The notes beneath the pieces are model-generated. The model worked only from the letters and a program-made list of their open reading frames with translations, was not told the origin of the DNA and did no database searches. The position numbers and the translations under genes are program-made. Positions 1-9,415 of a stretch of DNA of 64,000 nucleotides are shown here, piece after piece. Every line of letters starts with the position of its first letter. Position 1 is the stretch's first letter. The stretch is from Amyelois transitella (Eukaryota; Arthropoda; Insecta; Lepidoptera; Pyralidae). The stretch covers positions 5,553,001-5,617,000 of the forward strand of contig NC_083515.1 of NCBI RefSeq assembly GCF_032362555.1. Reading direction: 5' to 3'.

Positions 1-29
1 GCCACGTCATATGTGTGAAAATGATTAAA

Positions 30-140
30 ATGAGTTCCTATAAATGTTGTGCAGTGCCTCAATGCACTAATACAACAATAAAATCTCCTACGAAACTGTT
101 TTTTTCTATGCCGATGGATTTGAATATTCGCAAGAAGTGA
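30..140 (+). pseudogene. THAP-domain N-terminal fragment
   Basis: A 36-codon frame begins with ATG at 30 and ends at TGA 138-140. It reads YKCCAVPQC, then a K-T/S-P-x-K-LFF stretch and a basic IRKK. This is the start of a C2CH THAP zinc finger (C-x4-C spacing, then the LF.FP-like core). In THAP proteins the basic run is normally followed by Trp; here that codon is TGA, consistent with a TGG-to-TGA change, and further stops follow. THAP domains bind DNA in P-element-type transposases and in host regulators derived from them. What remains is probably a transposon or gene remnant. A genuine first exon ending near 137 is possible but no good donor is visible. Confidence 0.5.
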
Positions 141-220
141 TTTCAGATCATGATCTAAGATCAGTGGGTACCAAGATATACTTACATTGATGTTTTCACA
201 TTCCTCAGTTCGGCAGCATA

Positions 221-259
221 GAAATCTGGATTGTCTTTGAAGAAGACAATCCAGATTTC
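221..259. repeat. perfect 17-bp hairpin
   Basis: Arms 221-237 (GAAATCTGGATTGTCTT) and 243-259 are exact reverse complements around a 5-nt loop. It lies about 80 bp downstream of the THAP fragment. No flanking terminal motifs identify it as a known element. Confidence 0.8.
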
Positions 260-1140
260 TTCTTCCAACCATTATTGCGTCCACTTTTGGTAGGTTTCGA
301 CTGTCAGCTTTCGCGAAATTGGTTTCCATTATTAAATACCTATGTTATCTGAGTAATCCTGAGCGATCAAACACTTATAAAATCTTGAAAAATAATAGCG
401 AACACTAAGGAACGGTACGATCCACAGTCTGTTTATGGATAATTGACGTCATAATAGAAATAGCCAATCACGTTCGTTTTTAGTCACGTGACAGCTGCAT
501 ATAAAAACCTAATTTTCTGAGACGGATTTTGTTTAAATAATGCAATATTTTTATCTCGCGTTATTACAAATCGCTCCAAAAAAATAATATTAAGACTGAT
601 GACATAAAAGAAATGTATATTTTTAATACAGTCAAATAGCCTATTAGAGTCATAAAAGTTCAACAACAGTGAGATCACAAAGAACAATGCATATTGCTGT
701 CAAATATATGTCTGTGAAAATTTTCAATTTTAATTTTTTCATACTTTTATGGTTTTGCAACACTGGTTTAGTAGTATTGCAGTATCAACAACAATATCAG
801 AGTTTGTTTGTTTGTAAATACTTTATTGTAGGTACATAAAAAATTATAGACATACAAGTATCCTATTTTTTAATTTTTTAATAATATATATACATTATAA
901 GTATAACATAAAATATTTATTTTCCTGTATATATTATTTTGTATATATTTATTATTATATAATGTATATCTTTCAATTAAAACTTATCTGAATTGTGATT
1001 GTTTAATATTCTATCTGAATTTTACACCTGGCTGCTTATACTTTTATTTGCAGTTTTCAAGATGTGATTAACATGAAATTTACCTGTGGTACCTCAATAG
1101 AGTGTTACTTTATTAGATAAATTAAATATACAATACTTAC
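260..1140. other. AT-rich non-coding stretch
   Basis: No supportable exon was found on either strand. It is presumably intron or flank of the minus-strand mRpS7 gene. Around 805-830 there is a (GTTT)n-like run followed by AAATACTTTATTG, a pattern seen at the ends of lepidopteran retroelements, but nothing that can be classified. Confidence 0.4.
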
Positions 1141-1556
1141 TTCACCAATGGATCGTGGTATACTGAAGAAGTTTCATATGATGCGGGAGGTTTAACTGGC
1201 ACAGAGGCATATTTAGATAGTTCTGAACTTTCAATTAAGCTAGCTTGATCTTCCTTTCTAAATATTGGGTTTTGAAAATAGTCTGGAAAACTTGTGGGTC
1301 TGGAATAGTTACACTTTTGTAGTCCAACAGACCACCTGCAAATTTTCGAAAAAAAATAAGACAAATAAGTTTGTAAATACTAGCTTTCGACCATAGAATT
1401 ACTACCTTTTTTAATCTACTTATGTACCAGTTTCCAGCATTCTACGATCAGAAGTTTGTTTTTTAGAATTAAAATCTACACGGTTACGTACCTCAAAAAC
1501 ACAGAAGGATTCTGAGTAATGCACTTGGAGAGTGAAAATAAAGCGTAACTATTCAT
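1141..1556 (-). CDS. mRpS7: mitochondrial ribosomal protein S7 (uS7m), exons 1-2, partial
   Basis: Small-subunit mitoribosome protein that binds 12S rRNA at the head/platform. Exon 1 is 1556..1492 (MNSYALFSLSK..., an amphipathic presequence-like start) with donor AG|GTACGT. Exon 2 is 1335..1141, entered after TTTGCAG and left at AA|GTAAGT. The reading phase (AG|G) joins cleanly. Exon 2 shows the N-terminal signature recalled for animal MRPS7: an aromatic/Pro-rich stretch, then IFRKE, SKY..VPVKP, and ETSSVYHDPLVK directly before the expected 'KFTN' core. The rest (the conserved S7 fold) should follow leftwards; it was not found in 1-1140, so the gene is truncated by the window edge. It is head-to-head with RPA43, ATG to ATG 779 bp apart. 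Identification rests on remembered family motifs only. Confidence 0.75.
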
Positions 1557-2335
1557 GATTATCAAGTTCTATCTTGCAAGTTTTTAGGAAATACAGTAGA
1601 ATTTATATTACTATACTTAACAATTATCAAAAATAAATTTCTTATTTTGCAATTGTACAGTAATTTATCATGAAATTATCAACCACCGAAAACTAATTTT
1701 CTTTGGCTTATGCCTCTATTTTTAAGTATTTTTATTTCTTCAGTAAGTTTCTTTTAACATAACCTAAAATCAACTTAAAAATAATTAAGGTTATATTTAA
1801 TTAATACATTGACAGTGACACCTTAATCAAAAATGTTGAAGCATGACATGACTACAAAATTCAAGTGTTGAAAGTCAAGGAAGTTTAACTACAGAGCAAT
1901 ATATACTAGGCGATTTATTCGAGCCATTTCAATAAGCCAATCCAATTAACAAGTGATGTAGACGGTCTAATTTTTAACATACACTAAACCACAGCTCTAC
2001 GTTGAGAACCCTATCCGCATCCTTAAGCCACATGTATCCACATAAATTAAAAATAATTATTTGGTCCGAACTAAAAAACACTTCAATATCATGAGAAAGC
2101 ATGGGGAATGGGGAGGACCACCTACCTACGTATGTCAAAGGTTTTGACTTTTTGTTATTGTCATTGTCATTTGCCATGTCAAAACAAAAAGCAACAAAAC
2201 AAAGAAAAGCAAAGCAACGAAGAATTCAACAATCAATCAAACAAAATTGCATTTCGAACTGAATCATGTCTAAGATTTTTATGAATTTACGTTGAGAATA
2301 CATGTGCGGGGGTAAAATTTATTGCGCTTTCGAAA
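1557..2335. promoter_or_regulatory. shared upstream region of mRpS7 and RPA43
   Basis: This is the 779-bp gap between two divergent start codons, so it probably holds both promoters and 5'UTRs. No TATA box is convincing. It contains a 67-codon minus-strand frame (2177..1974, starting MANDNDNNKK) with a good-looking internal donor TAC|GTAGGT at about 2130. Joining that donor to the acceptor before the mRpS7 ATG gives an early stop, so it is not simply a 5' exon of mRpS7. Confidence 0.4.
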
Positions 2336-5300
2336 ATGTCAACTATAATAAAATTTGAACTAAAAGAATTAAGAAAGTTAGCAAATGATAAAGACTCTTG
2401 CGTTGTTGAAAAAAAAGTGACTCAAAATCTTGCACTGCAACCTTGGTGTCTAGGAAATCTAAAAGAATCTATAAAGAATTTATTAGATTACAAAATAGGG
2501 AAATATGACAAAGAGTAAGCATATTTTGTTTGTGAGGTATGTAATAGTATATGTGTAGAAAAATGTTACAGTTTTGCAATTCCAACATGTTTTAGATTCA
2601 ATGGAATTCTCCTGAGCTATAAAAATCTTCGTATACTACAGAATATAGGATCAATACGCAATGATAATGCAGATATCAATTTTCAAGTACAAGCAGACTA
2701 CTTTATATTTCGTCCCTATGTTGGCGCTATGTTAAAAGGGGTTATCAACAGGAAGAGTCACACACATTTGGGAATACTGGTACACAGGTAAACAGTAGTT
2801 TCTAGCTTTTGCCCGTGGCTTCGCTCATGCATATTTGTTGTTTAATGTGTAGCAGGAGCAACGATTTGGCTCGACCACCACCAAAGGGAAGATCTTCCGC
2901 CAGGTGTTATGCCTGGGGATGCAGCTCCTACCATGTTGAGTCAGAGATAATATTTATGCTCCAATACTTATTTGTATGCACAGTGACCAATTTTTCTGCT
3001 CACTACACTGTCTTAAGAAGAAAGATTGCAAATTTACGATATTAATTATTAAACAGCTTTTCCCATGATTGAACTCTGCACATTGTCGTTCATAAACATT
3101 TTCATCATCATCTTTTTTTTCTGGAATGACAGATACCATTATAATATCCTTTTCAATTCCTTGGTTTTTTCGGAGTACACAAAGTATCTGTTTACTGTTC
3201 CTGAGGGAAGTTAATGTGGAAGAACCCTTGGGCAATGGCAAATTTTTATAGTTGCATTGTATCTATAATTAGTACCTAAAATATAATTTTCTTATTACAC
3301 TAAACACTAAAACTAAGTCACATATAACAAAAGAGTCATTGGTACATGGCCAAGGTTAGATTTAAACCTGGGCTACCAGGCACATTTAACTACCACCTGC
3401 TCTAGCCGCATACAACCTACTCATACCTACAATAAGTAATTCTTTGCACAATTTTTTTTTAATTTCACATTATTAGTGTATCTATTTATTAATCTACTTT
3501 AAAGAATTAAAGTCATTATGTCTGGTGTAAATTATCTTGATGATGATTAAGGATTAATATGCTTGTGTGTAGCTCTCAAAATGTACCTTTTTGATTAACA
3601 TTACACCCTTATTTTGGTAGTACATTACAAATATAAATAACTAGCTGTGTTCCTGGGACTTCGTCTGAGTGGAATAGTCATTTTAGTTCATTGAAGGATG
3701 AATAATGTTCCCTGGTTTTTTTTTTTGTCTTTTTCCATTATTTCTTCGCTCCTAATAGTTGCACAGTGATGTAATATAGCCTAAAGCCTTCCTAGATAAA
3801 TGGCCTATTTAACACAAAATAATTTTTCAATTCTAACCAGTAGTCGTATTAGCGCGTTCAAACAAACAAACAAAAAAACTCTTCAGCTTTATAATATTAG
3901 TATAGATAATCAACAGTTTGGCCAGGCACGCAAGGAAAGGTTTTTGAAACGCTTTTCCGCCATATTACTTTAAAAGTATTGATTAATCTATCTGAAAACT
4001 AATTTGTTTTAAAACAAATATGCCTACAGCAATCTCGGATAATGTTGCTTTCTTTGAAATTGGTTTGGTATCTTTGGAGATTACCCGCCTCAAATATACA
4101 AGCTCACAAATGCTTACCTCTTTATATTATTAGTATAGATTGACAATTATTTGGGTTGTATGAACACATGTAAGTTAGGGTTGCCAGGTATCCACAGGAC
4201 ACAGTCATGCTTCTGAGTGCCTGTCTAGCTAATATTTACAGGGCTTTTAAAGGAATTTTGCAAACATATGTGGCAGTCCAAGCATAAAGGTACCACTTGG
4301 GTGGTATTGAGTTAAGGCCATATTTGGATAGTTAAATAGTTGGTTGATCATATGGAATAAAAAAAAAATTAATCATAATAACATTTATTGGAATAAAAAA
4401 TTTTCAAAGTTCACACTTACAAAAATCAAATTATTGGGAAACAGGCATTGAAAGTTTAAGCTGTATTATCTAAAGATCTAGTAGTCAGTTACATAGATTA
4501 TTATTTATTATTATAGAGCAATATGTTTAGTATAAAATCAATTAGTTAATGTTATGGAAACATTATCGAATAAAAAAATAGAAGCTTAAAACTAACTATA
4601 TAATAAGTTTAGTAAAAGGGCCCAGTTGAGTACAATAAAATTTTAAACTGTAATAGCTAGAGATCTAGTTGTCAGTTACATAGATTCTTATTTATTACAA
4701 TAGAACAATATGTTAAGTATAAAATCGACTGGTTATTATTATGGCAACACCATCGAATAAAAAAATAGAAGCTTAAAACTAACTTTATAATAAGTTTAGT
4801 AAAAGGGCCCAGTTGAATATAATAAAATTTTAAATTGTAATAGCTAGAGATCAAGATGTCAGTTACATAGATTCTTATTTATAATAATAGAGAAATATAT
4901 TAAGTATAAAATCGACTAGTTTTTATTATGGCAACACTATCAAATAAAAAAATAAAAACTTAAAACTAATTGGTAGTTATGTTAAGTTTAGGAAATGGGT
5001 CGAGTTGACCGAAATTAGGTTATATTTCGCGTACATTGTAACACACATTTATTAAGAATATATATACTACTCGTAGGACATACAAAAACAGATTAAATTT
5101 ACGTCAAAAGAATAAAAATTAATGAATTAAAAGTCATTAATACGACACATTCCAAAAAAAAAAGAATTAACCTATTACAGGTTTCAAAAGTCAGAATTAA
5201 ATCTCAAATATTTTCTGACCTGCGCTTTGGACAAAAATATGACCCGTTTCTTACTTGATTCCTATGACCGACTTCCTTGCGGTATGAACAAGTTGGCGTT

Positions 5301-8300
5301 TTTCTAACACTCAGCTTAACTAGCTTAGCTTAGCTTAGCTAACTTAGCAATTTGATTGGATGATGTATTAGAAGTAGAAGTAGTTGTTCCTTCTACTACA
5401 CTACAGTGACTAGGAGTGGATATGTCGTCTAAGACTATTGGTTTGGGACACAAAATAGGGTGATTGCGCTGGTTTTCGTCCAATTAGCGGAGTTGCTAGC
5501 TTTCAGACGTAAAAATAATATGATAAAGTATCCTAATTAAAATAGCTCATATTTGTTTATATACCTCATATAGTCTATTTTTGATAAAAATTAAGAAACT
5601 TTTAATTATAACTACATTGTTTTTTATATAAATAATTAAATGTTAAATGGCAGATTTCACTAGTTTTCGTCCAAAAAATTTGGTTTTCGCCCTGGTGTGA
5701 TCTAGTTTCCGTCCAGTATGTAAAAAAGAGTAAAAGTGCAATGTTAAATAAAAACTGTCTTTATAATCTTTTATTTAATCAACAAAAATATTTATTCTTC
5801 AGCAGTAGATTTCCTGCTTTTTTTATTTCCCCGAATCCATCTATAACAATTAATTTCATAGTTTAGTACCTACTAGAAAAACCTGTACGAATTAACAAGA
5901 AAATGTGTTAGAAGTAGATTCAACACTATTATGGACGAAAACTAATACAAAAAAAATTGCTGTTTAGTTTTCGTCCATGCCATTTAAACATTTTTTTTTA
6001 CAAGCAATACTGAGAAATTATTGGACGTTAACTAAATATCTTGTCAAATAGCCAATAAAGTTCATATATAAAGAAAACACATATTTTTTTATAGGTCTGA
6101 AAAAGTAAAATGAACATTCCAAATATTTAGCTTGCTGTTTTAGTTTCCGTCCACGTGGACGGATACCAAATAATTGGTAAAATAGGCATGTCAGTATTCG
6201 TCCGCAAACTTTTACTAAGATTACTACAAAAACATTGTAAAATAACCTAAACATAATGTTAGTTATACTCTTAAATATCCTTACATGCCAAAATATTACC
6301 CAATCTATGTGAAATAGTCATAAAACCCACCACGGAGTGTTCCTGCACCAGCAATTTTTTTTGTATCGGCAATGACGTCTACGAAACACGAACACATGCC
6401 GGCCACTGAGTTTAATTTTTTCGAAGTTGACAAATTGGATTTTGTGGTTGTTAGAACTGTTGCTTAAGTATGAAGGATCGTGACAAGTTGCAACATGCGT
6501 GCATAGGTGTGTTTATATTCTTTTTATATGCGTTTAAAAGTGAAATGGACGAAAAGTAGAACTGGACGCCAAACCAGCGCAATTACCCTATCTTTAGATT
6601 CTTCTTCGACAAATTCACGTATTTTGTTATACAAATACCATTCCTTTCTATAGTCATACCTGACGGGAATATTTGTGTTGGAAGTTGGTCTTATACTTTA
6701 TTTGGATTTAAAACTTTTGCCACGACCGATGGTAGCATTTCAGAAATATTTTTGTAGCAAAGCATGTGCCCTTTGTTATTTGCGTTAGATTCAAAATGGG
6801 AAAATGTTAATAGCTGGCTTATGGTAGAAGCATCTGATTGAAAAAATTTTGCCCAGTCATACATTTTTATAAAAGTATCACCTTTCTCATTACCTGTGAG
6901 AACAGCTGTAATTGCGTTAGTTTTTGGACAAGCCTGAACTGCGGCTACAACCAAATCCATTAATTTATTAGATTCTCTATTTCTAAAACTTTTTTTAAAA
7001 AGTCCAAAGTACATGTCTGGGGCGAACTTGGTATGCCCTACGGGAAGGAATGACATGCGAAATGACCGATGCCTACCTGTAACAACTCGCCACGTAGCAT
7101 ACTGCATAACATAGTTATTTTTATTTTGCCCAGCACAGTTATCAGCGTGGCACACAACATCGGTTTCACCTAATCCGAAATTTGCAAAAAAATGATGCAG
7201 CAATGAAATGATTACGTTAGCCCCTTTACCTGTATGACATGATTCAGGGATAATATATAAGACAAATTTCTTTAATGGCTCTACAGCAACACCAAATAAA
7301 CTGACTTTGAACCCTAACAAAAAATAAAATGGCCCTATCTGTTGAGAGCTATGTGGTAAATGAACTTGCTGAGCAAAATCAAAAGAGTAATGCATCGTAA
7401 CTACAAGTAATATGAGGTCCAAGCATAGGGAAAGATTCAGAGAATGAATCTCTTACACATCTGATTATATCACTGTAATATTTTCTTTCAATTTGTACTA
7501 GGTCTAAATGTTACTTTGATTTAATTATGAGATTTAATTTTTCTTCTTCACTCAAGCGTTCATTTTTTTAATGTTGTTACATTTTTTTGACAAACTGCGC
7601 AAAGGTCAGTTTTCGGTTTCTGCACAACAACATTTGGGCAAAATGTTTCCCAGAGGTCGTACCAAGTACTCCTACCAACAGGAATATTATTCAGTGAAAT
7701 TAGTGAATCACAATATGTTTTATAAACGTATGATTTGGTCATACTGCAAGGAAGTATTACTAGATCAGAATTATATCGGTGACCTGGTAGACGGCCAGGT
7801 AAAACTAAACCGTTATCATTGGAGTACTGTTTTATATAATTAACTGCATCAGCTCTGGTTTGTAAATTATAACAATTGTAAGGAGCTTTTCGTGACTTAT
7901 AGACATTTGGCGCGACACCGTTAGTCAAAAAATCTCTATTATAAAATATCGCTGTTGACAGTAGATGTCTTTGTGGTTGGTTAAACATCGACATTAGTTG
8001 TTATTTAACTCATTATCATTATAGAATTCAATTTCAATCATTCAATTTAAAGAGTGTTGATAACTGGTCCCTTTTCACTAAACATATAATTGCATTTTTC
8101 TCACGTTGTGTTCGTTATTTACAGACGATTATTATACGAAAATGTAGCCCATTGCATGTTGCATTAAAATCCATTAAAATCGCATAATGCCAATTTTCCA
8201 CCTTTTTTCACAAAATCTCAAATATCTCGGAAACTAGAAAGTGCTCAGTGGGCCCTTTTCGCTTGGACGGCCACATATAATTTGTGAATTGCAGTTTCAT

Positions 8301-9415
8301 CTGTAAAGACATCAATGACCTTTCTTAAACCTGTGATCGCATTCATCAGATTTTGGATTTTGTATAAAAAAATTACCCATTTCTTGCTCTCCCAATGCAT
8401 GTGTTAAAAGTTATATATAAATTTAATTTTTATTTATTTATTATAAGCTTTTACTTTACCTAAATAATTTTTCCCTTGATTTTAATTCCCATGGTGACAT
8501 ACCTATAAGAATTGAATATAATAAATTTTGTGCTGTTAAAGACTAACTAGTAAATACTTAAATCTATTATTTAACTTACTTTCAGAGTATTCAATGTTGT
8601 TATACCACGACCTACTGAAGAACCTGGCAATAAATGGATTGGCTCATCAGTTCATGAAGGGCAACCAATAGCATTTAGAGTCGTTGTTTTGGATCTATAT
8701 GGTGCCTTACCATACATAAGAGGAGAATTAGATGAAAGGTAAGTATTTTATTCTTATTTTAGTTCCACTCCCTTCCTCAGCACTAATTCGCCTAATCGTC
8801 ATATAAATTAACTCTGCCTATAATGATGTAAGCCTATTTAGCATCATTTTATGCCTATAATGGTGTAGGGCTAATAAGCAACCAATAATACCCACAGATA
8901 ATGTACCTTTGAAATTTTATTATCGGTTTAGTATTTAGTTTTTCCAAAGATTAGTCTTTACAAAAAAAATTACAAACTTTATCTCTTTATAATATGTGTA
9001 TAGATAGAGTTTATTATATAATATATATATAATAACCATGTATGGCTATAATGATATACCTATTTGCAGATTTATTAAGCTGGGACTGGATGGACATATT
9101 GATAATATTGATAATACCCTTCATGTGAATTATGTTGACTTCGAAAAAACTAAGCCATTTTCTCAAAAGCAAAGCGGAGATGGATTACCGGAGTCAACAT
9201 CCAAGAATGTACAGAAAGTTAACGCTAAACAACAATCTAACAGAATTGCTAAAATAAATGGGAAACCCACTCCAGAAAAAAATAAAAATTCGGATAAAGA
9301 CAATCTTTCTGTAGAGAAAGATAAAAATAAAAGGCAGAGTAAAGTATTAGAAGCTGATTCAAAACAACAGGAACCAAATTCAAAGCAATCTAAAAAGCAC
9401 AAGAAAGATATTTGA
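2336..9415 (+). CDS. Polr1F: DNA-directed RNA polymerase I subunit RPA43
   Basis: Pol I stalk subunit (partner of RPA14 in yeast) that docks the initiation factor RRN3/TIF-IA for rRNA transcription in the nucleolus. Four exons: 2336-2514, 2596-2787, 8586-8738, 9070-9415; all junctions are GT/AG and in phase, giving 289 aa. The N-terminal half has the RPA43/Rpb7-like signature: NGILLSYKNL, then F.V.ADYFIFRPYVGAMLKGVINR, SHTHLGILVH, then FNVVIPRP and an OB-fold-like stretch. The C-terminal third is low-complexity and Lys/Gln/Ser-rich, ending KKHKKDI, like the basic nucleolar tails of animal RPA43. Intron 2 is 5.8 kb and filled with transposons. POLR1F (TWISTNB) is the vertebrate name. The ATG at 2336 is the only in-frame start before the conserved region. 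Confidence 0.9.
2798..3906 (-). mobile_element. Helitron-like remnants with LTR fragment inside
   Basis: Two minus-oriented elements of one family seem to be present. Both show the end CTAG followed by a T/GC-rich 'ttgcccgtggcttcg'-like motif (2798 and about 3643), which in reverse is a GC hairpin plus CTAG, typical of Helitron 3' ends. At 3866-3906 the other terminus reads (CAAA)n, then TCTTCAGC and TTTATAATATTAGTATAGAT; in reverse it starts TCTATACTAATATTATAAAG, the TC 5' start. Positions 2840-2960 match an LTR-like sequence also present near 58870-58980. A further copy of the 5' end lies at about 4112-4139. Confidence 0.5.
3340..3415 (-). mobile_element. tRNA-derived SINE fragment (family C)
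   Basis: Contains the family signature 'cattggtacatggccaaggt', then a degenerate box-B-like 'agatttaaacctggg', in minus orientation. It matches the longer copies at 25737-26108 and 43044-43262. Confidence 0.55.
4450..5005. repeat. 187-bp tandem repeat, about 3 copies
   Basis: Three head-to-tail monomers. The marker GTCAGTTACATAG recurs at 4483, 4671 and 4858 (period 188 and 187), and AGTAAAAGGGCCCAGTTGA at 4611 and 4798. The units are AT-rich and the third is the most diverged. This is satellite-like, within RPA43 intron 2. Confidence 0.85.
5311..5348. repeat. short AGCTT-type microsatellite
   Basis: Runs of CTTAG/AGCTT units (TAGCTTAGCTTAGCTTAGCT and flanks) just before the 1.13-kb inverted-repeat element. 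Confidence 0.7.
5458..6588. mobile_element. 1.13-kb TIR DNA transposon, non-autonomous, TA target site
   Basis: The left end GGGTGATTGCGCTGGTTTTC and the reverse complement of the right end (GGGTAATTGCGCTGGTTTGG) match at 18 of 20 positions. Both sides are flanked by TA (5456-5457 and 6589-6590). Inside, the motif AGTTTTCGTCCA and variants occur about ten times in both orientations (near 5471, 5662, 5704, 5931, 5966, 6021, 6142, 6193, 6545, 6562), including a back-to-back palindrome TCCGTCCACGTGGACGGA at about 6147. No long coding frame is present (the longest, 6254..6018 minus, shows no known domain). The superfamily cannot be assigned from these ends alone. Confidence 0.8.
6691..7994 (-). 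pseudogene. DUF7869-type transposon-associated protein, broken
   Basis: Three minus-strand segments of one protein. The N-terminal part (7994..7560) has VLPGRLPGH and a CAVCQ-type Cys pair near its end. A middle part (about 7560..7390) carries an in-frame TAA at 7511-7513. A C-terminal part (7422..6691) carries the hallmark HADNCAGQNKNNY followed by a G-H-TKFAPDMYFG motif. The segments are out of register at the A-rich stretch near 7560 and again near 7390-7410, so the gene has at least two frameshifts and one stop. The family is widespread in arthropod genomes as repeated 'uncharacterized' genes, and the acidic/Asn motif looks like a nuclease/transposase core; that role is inference. It lies about 100 bp outside the right end of the 1.13-kb TIR element. 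Confidence 0.75.
8760..9005 (-). mobile_element. possible Helitron-like tail remnant
   Basis: RPA43 intron 3 contains a degraded 5'-terminus-like string near 8985-9005 (CTTTATAATATGTGTATAGAT), resembling the clear copy at 3885-3906. Confidence 0.35.

Noticed and set aside
4450-5005. CRISPR-like array
   Set aside because: Repeat units are directly adjacent with no unique spacers, and the genome is an animal's.
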